From assembly GCA_937138275.1 (NCBI GenBank), contig CAKZOY010000579.1:1-8969 (forward strand): DNA of 8,969 nt, in the 5' to 3' direction. Every line of letters starts with the position of its first letter. Within the stretch, counting starts at the first letter, position 1. The stretch is from an uncultured Chloroflexota bacterium (GTDB taxonomy: Bacteria; Chloroflexota; Anaerolineae; B4-G1; DUEL01). The notes beneath the pieces were generated by a model. That model saw only the letters and a list, made by a program, of their open reading frames with translations. It ran no database searches and was not told where the DNA came from. Positions 1-7,500 of the stretch are shown piece by piece. A program made the translations under genes and the position numbers.

Positions 1-148
1 AGAGGCTGCATCAGCGGTCTCTTCTTGTGCAAAACGGGCGTTTCGGAGGATTTTTGTACCAGGCCGTGCTGTGCATTCATGATAGCCAAAATCTATTCCT
101 TGTCAAGAAACTTTGCCGAGGGGGCTTGCGCAGCAATTTGCCCCGCAT

Positions 149-179
149 GGGAAAGGGGTGGGGTGTGGGGTTTGCGGGG
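149..179 (+). other. Putative G-quadruplex tract
   Basis: Five runs of three or four guanines lie at 149-151, 155-158, 160-163, 167-170 and 176-179, separated by 3, 1, 3 and 5 bases. This fits the usual G3+N1-7 pattern for an intramolecular quadruplex on the plus strand. The fourth and fifth runs are also part of the left arm of the adjacent hairpin (167-203), so the two structures would compete. Whether it folds in the cell is not shown by sequence. Confidence 0.5.
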
Positions 180-203
180 CGGCTTCGCCGCCCCACAAGC
201 CCC
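167..203. repeat. Long imperfect hairpin (terminator-like or palindromic repeat element)
   Basis: The inner arms GGGGCGGC (176-183) and GCCGCCCC (187-194) pair perfectly around a three-base TTC loop. The outer arms GGGGTTTG (167-174) and CAAGCCCC (196-203) pair over 8 bp with one G-T wobble, separated from the inner helix by a C/A mismatch. A further outer helix is possible between GGAAAGGG (150-157) and CCCTTTCC (211-218). No uniform T-run follows, so this is not a textbook intrinsic terminator, but it could end transcription of an upstream gene or be a copy of a dispersed palindromic element. It sits just upstream of the pst promoter. Confidence 0.6.
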
Positions 204-225
204 ATGTCTTCCCTTTCCGGGCGCG

Positions 226-253
226 TTGCCTTTCCCCCATTCGGTGCTATAAT
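226..253 (+). promoter_or_regulatory. Sigma70-type promoter with extended -10, upstream of pstS
   Basis: A perfect TATAAT lies at 248-253, immediately preceded by TGC (245-247), which gives an extended -10 element. Sixteen bases upstream is TTGCCT (226-231), a partial match to the TTGACA -35 box. Transcription would start near 260, leaving an untranslated leader of about 80 bases before pstS. I did not find a convincing pair of Pho-box direct repeats next to it, so phosphate-dependent control is not supported by the sequence. Confidence 0.6.
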
Positions 254-341
254 CTAAAGCGGAACAAAGTCCCCATCTTCGTATCCGACTGACCCCAAGA
301 GGCACTACCGCAAGAGGAACCCTGACCGGAACGGAGTTATC

Positions 342-1316
342 ATGGGCGCGATAATGAAAAAAATGTACCTTCCCCCACTGCTACTGGCTGCTCTGCTGGC
401 AGTTGTACTGAGCGCCTGCGGTCGCCAGCGCGTCCAGACGCCGGCCGATGAGGTCCGGGGCACGCTCACCATCTCCGGTGCCTTTGCCCTCTATCCCCTC
501 ATGCAACGCTGGGCCATAGAGTACCAGAAACTCCACCCAGGCGTGCAGTTTGACATTTCCGCTGGTGGGGCCGGCAAGGGGATGACCGATGTGCTGAGCG
601 GTGTTGTAGATATCGGCATGGTTTCGCGCGCCATCACCACCGAAGAGGAAAATCAGGGCGCCTACGGAGTGCCGGTGGTGATGGACGCGGTCTTTCCCAC
701 CGCATCCGACAAGAATCCAGTTCTCCAGGACCTGCTGGCCCGAGGTGTCACGCGGGAGACCTTCATCGGAATCTTTCTGACCGGCGAGATCAGGACCTGG
801 GGCCAGGTGGTGGGACGGCCGGAGATGACCGCAGAAATCCACGCCTATACCCGCGCCGACGCCTGCGGGGCCGCCGAAGTCTGGGCGAAATATCTGGGCG
901 GCCAGCAAGAGGATTTGCTGGGAGTCGGAATCTCGGGCGACCCGGGCCTGCTGGACGCGGTGGTGAGGGACCCCCTGGCAATCGGCTACAACAATCTGGG
1001 CTACGCCTTTGATGCGAATACGGGGAGACCAGTAACCGGCGCGATCATCGTGCCTATTGACGTAAACACTAACGGAGTGGCCGAAGAGTGGGAGGTCCTG
1101 GAGACCCGCTCGGAGGCTCAGGAGGCCATCGCCAGCGGGAAGTACCCATCGCCGCCAGCCCGTCCCCTCTATCTGGTGACCTACGGGAAACCGAATGGCC
1201 TGGCACGGGATTTCCTGGAGTGGATTCTGACCGACGGACAGCAGTTTGTCCGCGAAGCTGGTTATGTCCCTCTGAGCGCAGAACAACTAAACGAGGCGTT
1301 GAATCGGGTACGATGA
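342..1316 (+). CDS. pstS: Phosphate ABC transporter substrate-binding lipoprotein PstS
   Basis: Extracytoplasmic phosphate-binding protein that would deliver phosphate to the PstC/PstA channel. The 324-residue product starts with a lipoprotein signal: KK at 6-7, a hydrophobic stretch at about 9-22, and lipobox L23-S24-A25-C26, so the mature protein is probably lipid-anchored at C26. The family pattern follows: SGAFALYPLMQRW near the mature N-terminus, SAGGAGKG, a DIGMVSR block, then YTRADACGAAEVW in place of the commoner R-x-x-SGT phosphate loop, and a C-terminal YPSPPARPLYLV...WILTDGQ segment. That variant is typical of one PstS subfamily and is not a defect. ATG 342 was chosen because GGAG at 333-336 lies five bases upstream; ATG 354 is a possible alternative that keeps the signal. 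It looks intact, and its stop overlaps the start of pstC. Confidence 0.92.
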   Translation: MGAIMKKMYLPPLLLAALLAVVLSACGRQRVQTPADEVRGTLTISGAFALYPLMQRWAIEYQKLHPGVQFDISAGGAGKGMTDVLSGVVDIGMVSRAITTEEENQGAYGVPVVMDAVFPTASDKNPVLQDLLARGVTRETFIGIFLTGEIRTWGQVVGRPEMTAEIHAYTRADACGAAEVWAKYLGGQQEDLLGVGISGDPGLLDAVVRDPLAIGYNNLGYAFDANTGRPVTGAIIVPIDVNTNGVAEEWEVLETRSEAQEAIASGKYPSPPARPLYLVTYGKPNGLARDFLEWILTDGQQFVREAGYVPLSAEQLNEALNRVR

Positions 1317-2299
1317 GGCAGGACATGCCCCCCTCGTCGCGCGTGCTTCCGAAAAGCCACCACCCGGTATCCGTCCTCCGGATGCGTCGTCGGCAGGAAA
1401 GGGCCGCCGCATGGGGGGGCTTCGTATTCACGTTGTTTCCACCTCTGCTTGTGCTGCTGGTCGCCGGGTTGCTGGCCTGGCGGGCGTGGCCGATTCTCAG
1501 CCGGTACCCATTGAGCGAACTTCTGATGGGACGATCCTGGCGGCCCCTTCAAAGGGAATTCGGTTTTTACCCGTTTATTGCCGGCACGTTATGGGTCACC
1601 TGCGCTGCGCTGGTGCTGGCCGTGCCACCCAGTCTGCTCACCGCGATATACCTGGCCGAGTACGCTCCGTCTTCTGTGCGGGCGTTTCTGAAACCCATGC
1701 TGGACCTGCTGGCGGCCATCCCCTCGGTCGTGTACGGCGCGTGGGGCATGGTCGCCATTGTGCCAGCGATCCAGAATACCCTGGCCCCGTTCCTTCGGCG
1801 ACAACTGGGCTTTATCTCTCTTTTCCGATCCGATAACCCTACCGGCTTCAGCGTACTGGCGGGCGCCATCGTGCTGGCGGTAATGATTGCCCCGTTTATC
1901 ATCGCGGTCGCCTGCGAAGTCATGCGGAATGTGCCGGACGGTCTGCGGCACGCTTCGCTGGCCGTTGGCGCCACCCGCTGGCAAACCGTTTATCCCGTGG
2001 TTTTACCGAAGAGTGCGCCAGGGATTCTAGCGGGGATTGGCCTGGGGCTCTCGCGCGCTCTGGGCGAGACGATGGCCGTCCTGATGGTCGTGGGGAATGT
2101 GGTGCAGGTGCCGCGCTCGCTTCTGGATGCAGCATACCCTCTGCCCGCGCTCATCGCGAATAACTACGGCGAAATGATGTCCATCCCGCTTTACGACTCG
2201 GCGCTCATGAGCGCGGCGCTAATCCTGCTGATCGTCGTCCTGGCCTTCAACCTGGCCTCTACCATTCTATTGCGCCGTATTCAGGCGAGGGCCCGTTGA
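1313..2299 (+). CDS. pstC: Phosphate ABC transporter permease PstC
   Basis: Inner-membrane permease half of the phosphate importer; normally it pairs with PstA and is powered by PstB. The 328-residue protein has a basic N-terminal tail, a first membrane helix (about residues 38-57), a loop with FGFYPFIAGTLWVT leading into the core, and several further helices. The ABC-permease EAA loop is clear: EVMRNVPDGLRHASLAVGAT, followed by the SRALGETMAVLMVVGN block that is characteristic of PstC. Length and motifs are those of a complete member. ATG 1313 overlaps the pstS stop as ATGA, so translation is probably coupled; no strong Shine-Dalgarno is visible. The reading frame is open back to 1088, but that extension lies inside pstS and has no family resemblance. 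The gene is followed directly by a pstA remnant, so its usual partner is missing here. Confidence 0.94.
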   Translation: MRQDMPPSSRVLPKSHHPVSVLRMRRRQERAAAWGGFVFTLFPPLLVLLVAGLLAWRAWPILSRYPLSELLMGRSWRPLQREFGFYPFIAGTLWVTCAALVLAVPPSLLTAIYLAEYAPSSVRAFLKPMLDLLAAIPSVVYGAWGMVAIVPAIQNTLAPFLRRQLGFISLFRSDNPTGFSVLAGAIVLAVMIAPFIIAVACEVMRNVPDGLRHASLAVGATRWQTVYPVVLPKSAPGILAGIGLGLSRALGETMAVLMVVGNVVQVPRSLLDAAYPLPALIANNYGEMMSIPLYDSALMSAALILLIVVLAFNLASTILLRRIQARAR

Positions 2300-2427
2300 A
2301 CACGCCGTTCCCTGAGGTCCAGAACCGCGCCTACGCCTCCGCCCTGATTCTCACCGTCCTAGTTCTGGTCATCAGTTTGGGTTCGCGCTGGCTGGTTGGC
2401 AGGACGAGCCGATTTGTTGTCAAATAG
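2296..2427 (+). pseudogene. pstA: Truncated remnant of phosphate permease pstA (C-terminal end only)
   Basis: A 43-codon frame begins with TTG at 2296, overlapping the pstC stop (TTGA), and ends with TAG at 2425-2427. After a few residues it reads TPFPEVQNRAYASALILT and on through one hydrophobic helix (about residues 13-35) to a short basic tail. This is how the last helix of PstA proteins usually looks, with an R-A-[WY]-[AG]-[ST]-A-L-[IV]-L pattern. Its position between pstC and pstB is exactly where pstA belongs. A normal PstA has roughly 280-300 residues, so about 85% is gone, including the EAA loop that contacts PstB. The simplest reading is a large deletion joining the pstA start region to its 3' end. 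It could still be translated as a one-helix peptide, but it cannot form a permease half. Identification is by pattern recognition on a short segment. Confidence 0.72.
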
Positions 2428-2475
2428 ACGTTTCGCTACGGGAGCCAGCAGTCCTGCATCGGGTAACGGTGTACC

Positions 2476-3084
2476 ATGCAGACGGAACCCCACATTCAGA
2501 TTCGCAACCTTAACGTGTACTATCAAGGCACCCATCAGGCCCTAAGAGATGTGAACCTGGATATTCCGCGGCGTCAGATTACGGTGATTATGGGGCCCTC
2601 CGGCTGCGGCAAAACCCCTCTGTTGCAGAGCATCAATCGCTTTCTGGAACTGCAGGAGGGGACACGCATCTTCGGCCAGGTGCTGGTTGACGGCGAGGAC
2701 ATTTACGCGCCGGGCATGGACGTAACCGAAATTCGCAAAAAAGTCGGCCTGCTGGCGCAACGTCCTTATCCGTTGCCGATGTCCATCTACGAAAACGTGG
2801 CCTACGGCCTGCGCATTCATCAACTCAAGAAGGGCCGCGAACTGGATGAGGCGGTGCGCCACTATCTGGAGAGCGCGGGCCTCTGGGAAGAGGTCAAGGA
2901 TCGCCTGCACCAGCCAGCGACCCGCCTTTCCATTGGCCAGCAACAGCGGTTGTGCCTGGCGCGCGGCCTGGCGTACGTGGTCTTCCTGTATATGGGCGAA
3001 GTGGTGGAAGCCGGTCCCGCCGAGGAAGTATTCGGAAATCCTCGCCAAATGCGCACCAGGGCCTACCTGGAAGGTCAATTCTAA
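2476..3084 (+). pseudogene. pstB: Internally deleted phosphate ABC transporter ATPase PstB, probably inactive
   Basis: This is the ATPase subunit of the phosphate importer, but at 202 residues it is about 50 shorter than the usual 250-260. Present in order are: an N-terminal strand region, a P-loop GPSGCGKTP at 40-48 (usually GPSGCGKST), a Q-loop with Q95, [11 protein letters not shown], and signature LSIGQ at 151-155 (usually LSGGQ). At LARGLA (166) the sequence jumps straight to [15 protein letters not shown], which in intact PstB lies after the histidine switch. The missing block normally carries Walker B (LLLDEP), the catalytic glutamate, the D-loop and the THN histidine. The deletion keeps the frame and the C-terminus is well conserved. 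ATP hydrolysis is therefore very unlikely. No good ribosome binding site precedes ATG 2476. It is 48 bases after the pstA remnant, and no phoU follows. Confidence 0.85.
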
Positions 3085-3090
3085 GGAGGT
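3083..3090 (+). promoter_or_regulatory. Strong Shine-Dalgarno sequence fused to the pstB stop codon
   Basis: AAGGAGGT at 3083-3090 is a near-perfect anti-16S match, five bases before ATG 3096. Its first two bases are the last two of the pstB TAA stop (3082-3084). This fixes the start of the MFS gene and suggests that ribosomes finishing the pstB remnant could reinitiate here. Confidence 0.85.
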
Positions 3091-3095
3091 CGGCC

Positions 3096-4505
3096 ATGCT
3101 CTCTTCCGCATCCACCGAAACCCTTGCACCGGTCCGTCTGAGCACTGGGTACAAGTTCATCTGGGGACTGGCCGCGCTGGGGACCTCGCTGGTCTCCGGG
3201 ACCTACGGCGCCCTGCTCCCCATCTTCTACCAGGACTACCTGGGCCTCCAGGCCCGCTGGATCGGGATCGCCTCGGCGGTCTACGCAATCTGGAACGCCC
3301 TGAACGATCCCCTCTTCGGCTATATCACCGACAGCACCCGCTCCCGCCTGGGCCGGCGTATTCCCTATATGCGCTTCACGGCCCCTTTCCTGGGCCTGAC
3401 CTTTATTTTAGTATGGCTTGCCCCGACCCATGCCGGCCAGATGGCTCTCTTCTGGTGGATGCTGGTTACGATGCTCCTTTACGACACCTGCTACACCATC
3501 GTCGGTCTGGTCTACTCGGCCCTTCTGCCGGAAGTGAGCGAGTCGGACGCCGAGCGGAACCACTTGCAGATTTCGGCGTCCCTTTTCGGCCTTCTGGGCT
3601 TTCTCCTGGGGTTCATCATCCCCGAGATGTTCCGCCCGAAGGCCGGGACCTCTCCGTCTTTCCTGCCCCTCCAGGTCTCTATGGTGGTCGTGGGCGTGGT
3701 CAGCGCATTGCTGGTCATCGCTACCACGCTGAAAGTCAAAGAGCGCCCGGAATTCTACCGGGTAGACCAGCCTCTACCGCTGAAAGAAGCGCTCCGCTAC
3801 ACCTTCACCAGCAGGTCCTTCCTGCTCCTGGTCTCCCAGAACTTCATGTCCATCCTGATGCAGGCGCTGGTGGTGGGGATGCTCTTCTATCTGGCGGACT
3901 ACGTCCTTCAGATGAACGCCATCCTGCTTCTGGCCTGCGTCTTCATCCCCCTCTTCCTGGGTGTCCCGGCGACGTCGTGGTTTCGCCGGAAGTTGGGTGT
4001 TGCCGGTGCACAGCAGACCCTCCTGCTGATCGCCGGAATCGCGCTGACGCTGATCGCGGTCGTCCCCAAACCGCTGATCCTGGTCTGTCTGGTCGTGGCC
4101 GGTTTCGGACTGGCCGGCCCGCAGACGCTCACCAACGTCCTCTTCGCCCAGGTGGCCGACGAGGACGAACTCCGCTCCGGCGTGCGGCGGGAGGGCGCCT
4201 TCTTCGGCGTTAACGCGCTGCTGACCAAACCGGCCCAGTCGGTCGCGCTGGCGCTGATCCCCTTCGTCTTAGAAACGACCGGTTTCGTCCCGCGCGAGGC
4301 CTTTGGGGGACAAATCTACCTGGACCAGCCTGCCAGTGCCCTCCTGGGCATCCGGGCGCTCATCGGCCCCATCCCGGGCCTGGCCCTGATCCTGGGCGCA
4401 GCCATCCTGCGCTGGTTTCCCCTGCGCGGCCGGTATCTCGCCGAGGTCCAGGAAAAAGTGCTGCAACTCCATGCGGAGAAACATGCGCTAATTCGTGATT
4501 CGTGA
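3096..4505 (+). CDS. MFS transporter, GPH/MelB-type cation symporter family
   Basis: Predicted inner-membrane secondary transporter of 469 residues with about twelve hydrophobic segments. In the second helix and following loop it reads NDPLFGYITDSTRSRLGRR (N70 to R88). This matches the signature of the glycoside-pentoside-hexuronide:cation symporters (MelB-like, MFS_2), where acidic residues in this region help bind the coupling cation; D71 and D79 are the candidates. The GPQTLTNVLFAQVADEDE segment of the second half (about residues 335-352) is also typical of that family. Substrate cannot be told from sequence; sugars or glycosides are usual, but many relatives are uncharacterised. The start is fixed by the Shine-Dalgarno at 3083-3090; the frame is open back to 2952 inside pstB but that part is unrelated. 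The final residues (IRDS and stop) are encoded by the heptameric repeat at 4491-4532, so the natural C-terminus may have been changed. Confidence 0.85.
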   Translation: MLSSASTETLAPVRLSTGYKFIWGLAALGTSLVSGTYGALLPIFYQDYLGLQARWIGIASAVYAIWNALNDPLFGYITDSTRSRLGRRIPYMRFTAPFLGLTFILVWLAPTHAGQMALFWWMLVTMLLYDTCYTIVGLVYSALLPEVSESDAERNHLQISASLFGLLGFLLGFIIPEMFRPKAGTSPSFLPLQVSMVVVGVVSALLVIATTLKVKERPEFYRVDQPLPLKEALRYTFTSRSFLLLVSQNFMSILMQALVVGMLFYLADYVLQMNAILLLACVFIPLFLGVPATSWFRRKLGVAGAQQTLLLIAGIALTLIAVVPKPLILVCLVVAGFGLAGPQTLTNVLFAQVADEDELRSGVRREGAFFGVNALLTKPAQSVALALIPFVLETTGFVPREAFGGQIYLDQPASALLGIRALIGPIPGLALILGAAILRWFPLRGRYLAEVQEKVLQLHAEKHALIRDS

Positions 4506-4532
4506 TTACGGATTACGGAATACGCAATACGT
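4491..4532 (+). repeat. Degenerate heptameric tandem repeat, six units, at the MFS/dnaE junction
   Basis: Six consecutive 7-base units can be read without a gap: two copies of ATTCGTG, two of ATTACGG, then one AATACGC and one AATACGT. It is clearly more AT-rich than the genes on either side. It encodes the last residues and the TGA stop (4503-4505) of the MFS gene, and it occupies the whole 30-base gap before dnaE except the final three bases. Variants occur in adjacent pairs, which suggests growth by unit duplication or slippage. From memory, similar ATTACGn-type stutters occur between genes in Chloroflexota, but I cannot verify that here. Confidence 0.85.
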
Positions 4533-4535
4533 GAC

Positions 4536-7500
4536 ATGCCCGAATTCGTCCATCTTCACGTCCATAGTCACTATTCGCTGCTGGACGGCCTTCCGTTGCC
4601 AAAGGCGCTGGCGCAGCGGGCCGCCGAGTTGGGCATGCCCGCGCTGGCCCTGACCGACCACGGCGCCCTCTACGGCGTGGTGGAGTTCTATCAGGCCGCC
4701 CAGGAGGCGGGGATCAAGCCCATCATCGGTATGGAGGCATACCTGGCCCCGCGCCGGTCGCACGAGCGCAACGCTACCGAAGACCGCAAGCCCTACCATC
4801 TTCTCCTCCTGGCCCAGACCCAAACCGGCTACAAGAACCTCCTCCGCCTGGCGACCATCGCGATGCTGGAGGGGTACTACTACAAACCCCGTATTGACAA
4901 AGAAACTCTGGCCCGCTACGGCGAAGGGCTGATTGTCACCTCGGGCTGCGGGTCGTCGGAAATCCCCCGACTCATCATTGAAGGGCGGCTGGAAGAGGCC
5001 CGGGCCACCGTTGCCTGGTATGCTGACCGTTTCCCCGGCCGGTTCTTCCTGGAACTGCAGGACCACGATATGGAAGACCTGCGCAAGGTTAACCGCCATT
5101 TGCTGGCCTTCGCGCGCGAGTTCGGCCTGCCCCTGATCGCGACCAACGACGTCCATTATCTGACCCGTGAACAGGCCCCCGTCCACGATACTCTGCTGGC
5201 CATCGGCACCGGCAAGTCGCTGAAAGACCCCAGCCGGATGCGCTACGAGGGGGACACCTACTACATGCGCACCGCCGAGGAGATGGCGGCGATCTTTGCC
5301 GAGGTGCCGGAGGCGCTGACCAACACGCTGCGCGTCGCCGAGATGTGCCAGGTGGAACTGGAATTCGGCCGACTCCACCTGCCGGTGTTCCAGGTCCCTG
5401 AAGGACACACCCCCGAATCCTACCTGCGCCTTCTCTGCGAGGAGGGCCTGCGCCGCCGCTACGGCGACCGGGCCGATCACCCCGAAATCCGCGCCCGCCT
5501 GGAGCACGAACTGAACATCATCCATCAGATGGGGTTTGATACGTACTTCCTCATCGTGTGGGACCTCTGCCGGGCGGCGCGGGAACGGGATATCTGGTAC
5601 AACGCCCGCGGGTCGGCAGGCGGCTCCATCGTCGCCTACGCGCTGGAGATCACCCGGGTGGACCCGCTGAGCAACCACCTCATCTTTGAGCGCTTCCTGA
5701 ACCCCGGCCGTATCTCCATGCCCGACATTGACCTGGATTTTCCCGACGACCGGCGGGCAGAGATGATTGAGTACGCCGTCCAGAAGTACGGACAGGAGAA
5801 CGTCGCCCAGATTATCACCTTCGGGACGATGGGGGCCCGGGCAGCAGTGCGGGACGTGGGCCGGGTGATGGACATCCCCCTCTCCGAAGTGGACCGCATT
5901 GCCAAACTGATCCCCAGCATCCCCGGCAAACCGGTCTCCATCGCCGAGGCATTGGAGCAGGTGGAGGAACTCCGTAAACTCTACGAGACCACTCCTTATG
6001 TGCGTCAACTGCTGGATACGGCAATGCAACTGGAAGGGGTGGCCCGTCACGCCTCCACCCACGCCGCCGGGGTCGTCATCGCCGACGCTCCGCTGGTGGA
6101 ATACTGCCCCCTCCATCGCCCCACTACCGAGAAGGGAACGGGAGAGCGGAAAAGCGGAGGAGCGGGGGAGCGGAGGAGCGGAGGAGCGGAGGAGAATGGG
6201 GAGAACGGCGAGACGGCCGAGGGAGAGGTCATTCTCAGCGCCGTCACCCAGTGGCCGATGGAAGACCTGGAAGCCATCGGCCTGCTCAAGGTGGACTTTC
6301 TGGGGCTGAGCACCCTCACGGTGATGCGGACGGCCTGTGACCTGATCCGCCAGCGGCATAGAGTGGAACTGGACCTGGACTCCATCCCGCTGGACGACCC
6401 GAAAATTTACCAGTTGCTCTCCAGCGGCGACGTGATGGGAGTGTTCCAGGTGGAAGGGGCGGGCTTCCGGCGGGTGCTCACCGAGATGCGCCCCACCGAC
6501 TATCAGCACATCGTCGCCGCGCTGGCCCTCTACCGCCCCGGCCCGATGGAGTACATCCCCACCTACATCCGGCGGATGCACGGCGAGGAGAAGGTAGAAT
6601 ACCGCCATCCGGCTCTCGCCCTCATCCTGGACGAGACCTATGGCATCATCGTCTACCAGGAGCAGATTATCCGCATCGCCACCGACCTGGCGGGGTACGA
6701 GCCCGGCGAGGCGGATACCATCCGCAAGGCCGTCGGGAAGAAGAAGAAAGAGGCGCTGCTGGCCCACCGCAATCAGTTCGTCCAGGGGTGCCAGGCCCAG
6801 GGCATCGCCCGTGAGGTCGCCGAGGGGATTTTTGACGACATAGAGTTCTTCGCCCGCTACGGCTTCAACCGCGCCCACGCCGCTGGCTACGCGATGGTCA
6901 CCTGCCAGACGGCGTACCTGAAGGCCCACTACCCGCTGGAGTATATGACCGCCCTGCTGACGGTGGAGCGGCACAACACCGAGAAGGTCGGCGTGCTGGT
7001 CACCGAGTGCCGCCGGATGGGGATAGAGGTCCTGCCGCCCAGCGTCAACCGCTCCGACCTGGCCTTCACGATAGAGGGGAACGCCATCCGTTTCGGACTG
7101 GGCGCGGTCAAAAACGTCGGCGACGGACCGGTGATGGCGATTGTCTCCGCCCGGGAAGACCGTCCCTTCTCCGACCTGGCGGACTTCTGCCGTCGGGTGG
7201 ACCTGCGGCTGGTCAACCGGCGGGCGCTGGAGAGTCTGATCCGGGCCGGGGCGATGGAAGAATTCGGCCCGCGGGCGCGCCTACTCTCGGCGATAGACCG
7301 GATGATGGACCTCAGTGCCCGTACCCACCAGGCGCGGGAGATCGGGCAACTCAGTCTCTTCGGCGAGGCCACCGGGGTACAGTTACGGGACGACGAAAGC
7401 CTCTTCATCGGCCTGCCCCCGGCCCCGGAGCCCCCGTATCGGGAGGTCCTGGAATGGGAGAAGGACCTGATGGGGGTGTACCTCTCGGAGCACCCGCTCA

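Larger units (their letters stand above)
1..225. other. Non-coding leader region, no convincing gene
   Basis: I see no supportable gene here. The short open frames (about 25-257 on the plus strand and 93-305 on the minus strand) have no recognisable family, no convincing ribosome binding site, and run through the G-rich hairpin region, where reading frames stay open by composition. The first 120 bases are less GC-rich than the rest and contain no clear promoter, tRNA or repeat. The remainder holds the G-rich tract and hairpin listed separately. The region may be the 3' flank of a gene lying to the left of the window. Confidence 0.6.

Noticed and set aside
60..260. Pho box controlling the pst operon
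   Set aside because: A CTGTGCATTCAT-like stretch near 69-80 was considered, but there is no second direct repeat at the expected spacing and it lies far from the promoter.
25..305. Small frames of 70-76 codons on both strands near the left edge
   Set aside because: They cross the G-rich tract and hairpin, lack good ribosome binding sites and match nothing I recognise.
1088..1312. N-terminal extension of pstC by 75 codons
   Set aside because: It lies wholly inside pstS in another frame and has no resemblance to PstC. ATG 1313 at the ATGA overlap gives the normal family length.
2952..3095. N-terminal extension of the MFS gene by 48 codons
   Set aside because: It overlaps pstB in another frame and lacks membrane character; the AAGGAGGT five bases before ATG 3096 decides the start.
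2846..4213. A 455-codon plus-strand frame overlapping pstB and the MFS gene
   Set aside because: Its product is rich in Pro, Gly and Arg without motifs, and it is a frame shadow of the MFS gene.
6129..6230. Intein or mobile insertion in dnaE
   Set aside because: The insertion is only 33 residues of simple repeat, with no splicing motifs or homing-endonuclease sequence, so repeat expansion explains it better.
4506..6974. An 822-codon open frame on the minus strand opposite dnaE
   Set aside because: It mirrors the codon structure of the certain dnaE gene in GC-rich DNA, where antisense frames often stay open. Its translation shows no family motif, and it covers the purine repeat and the heptamer array.
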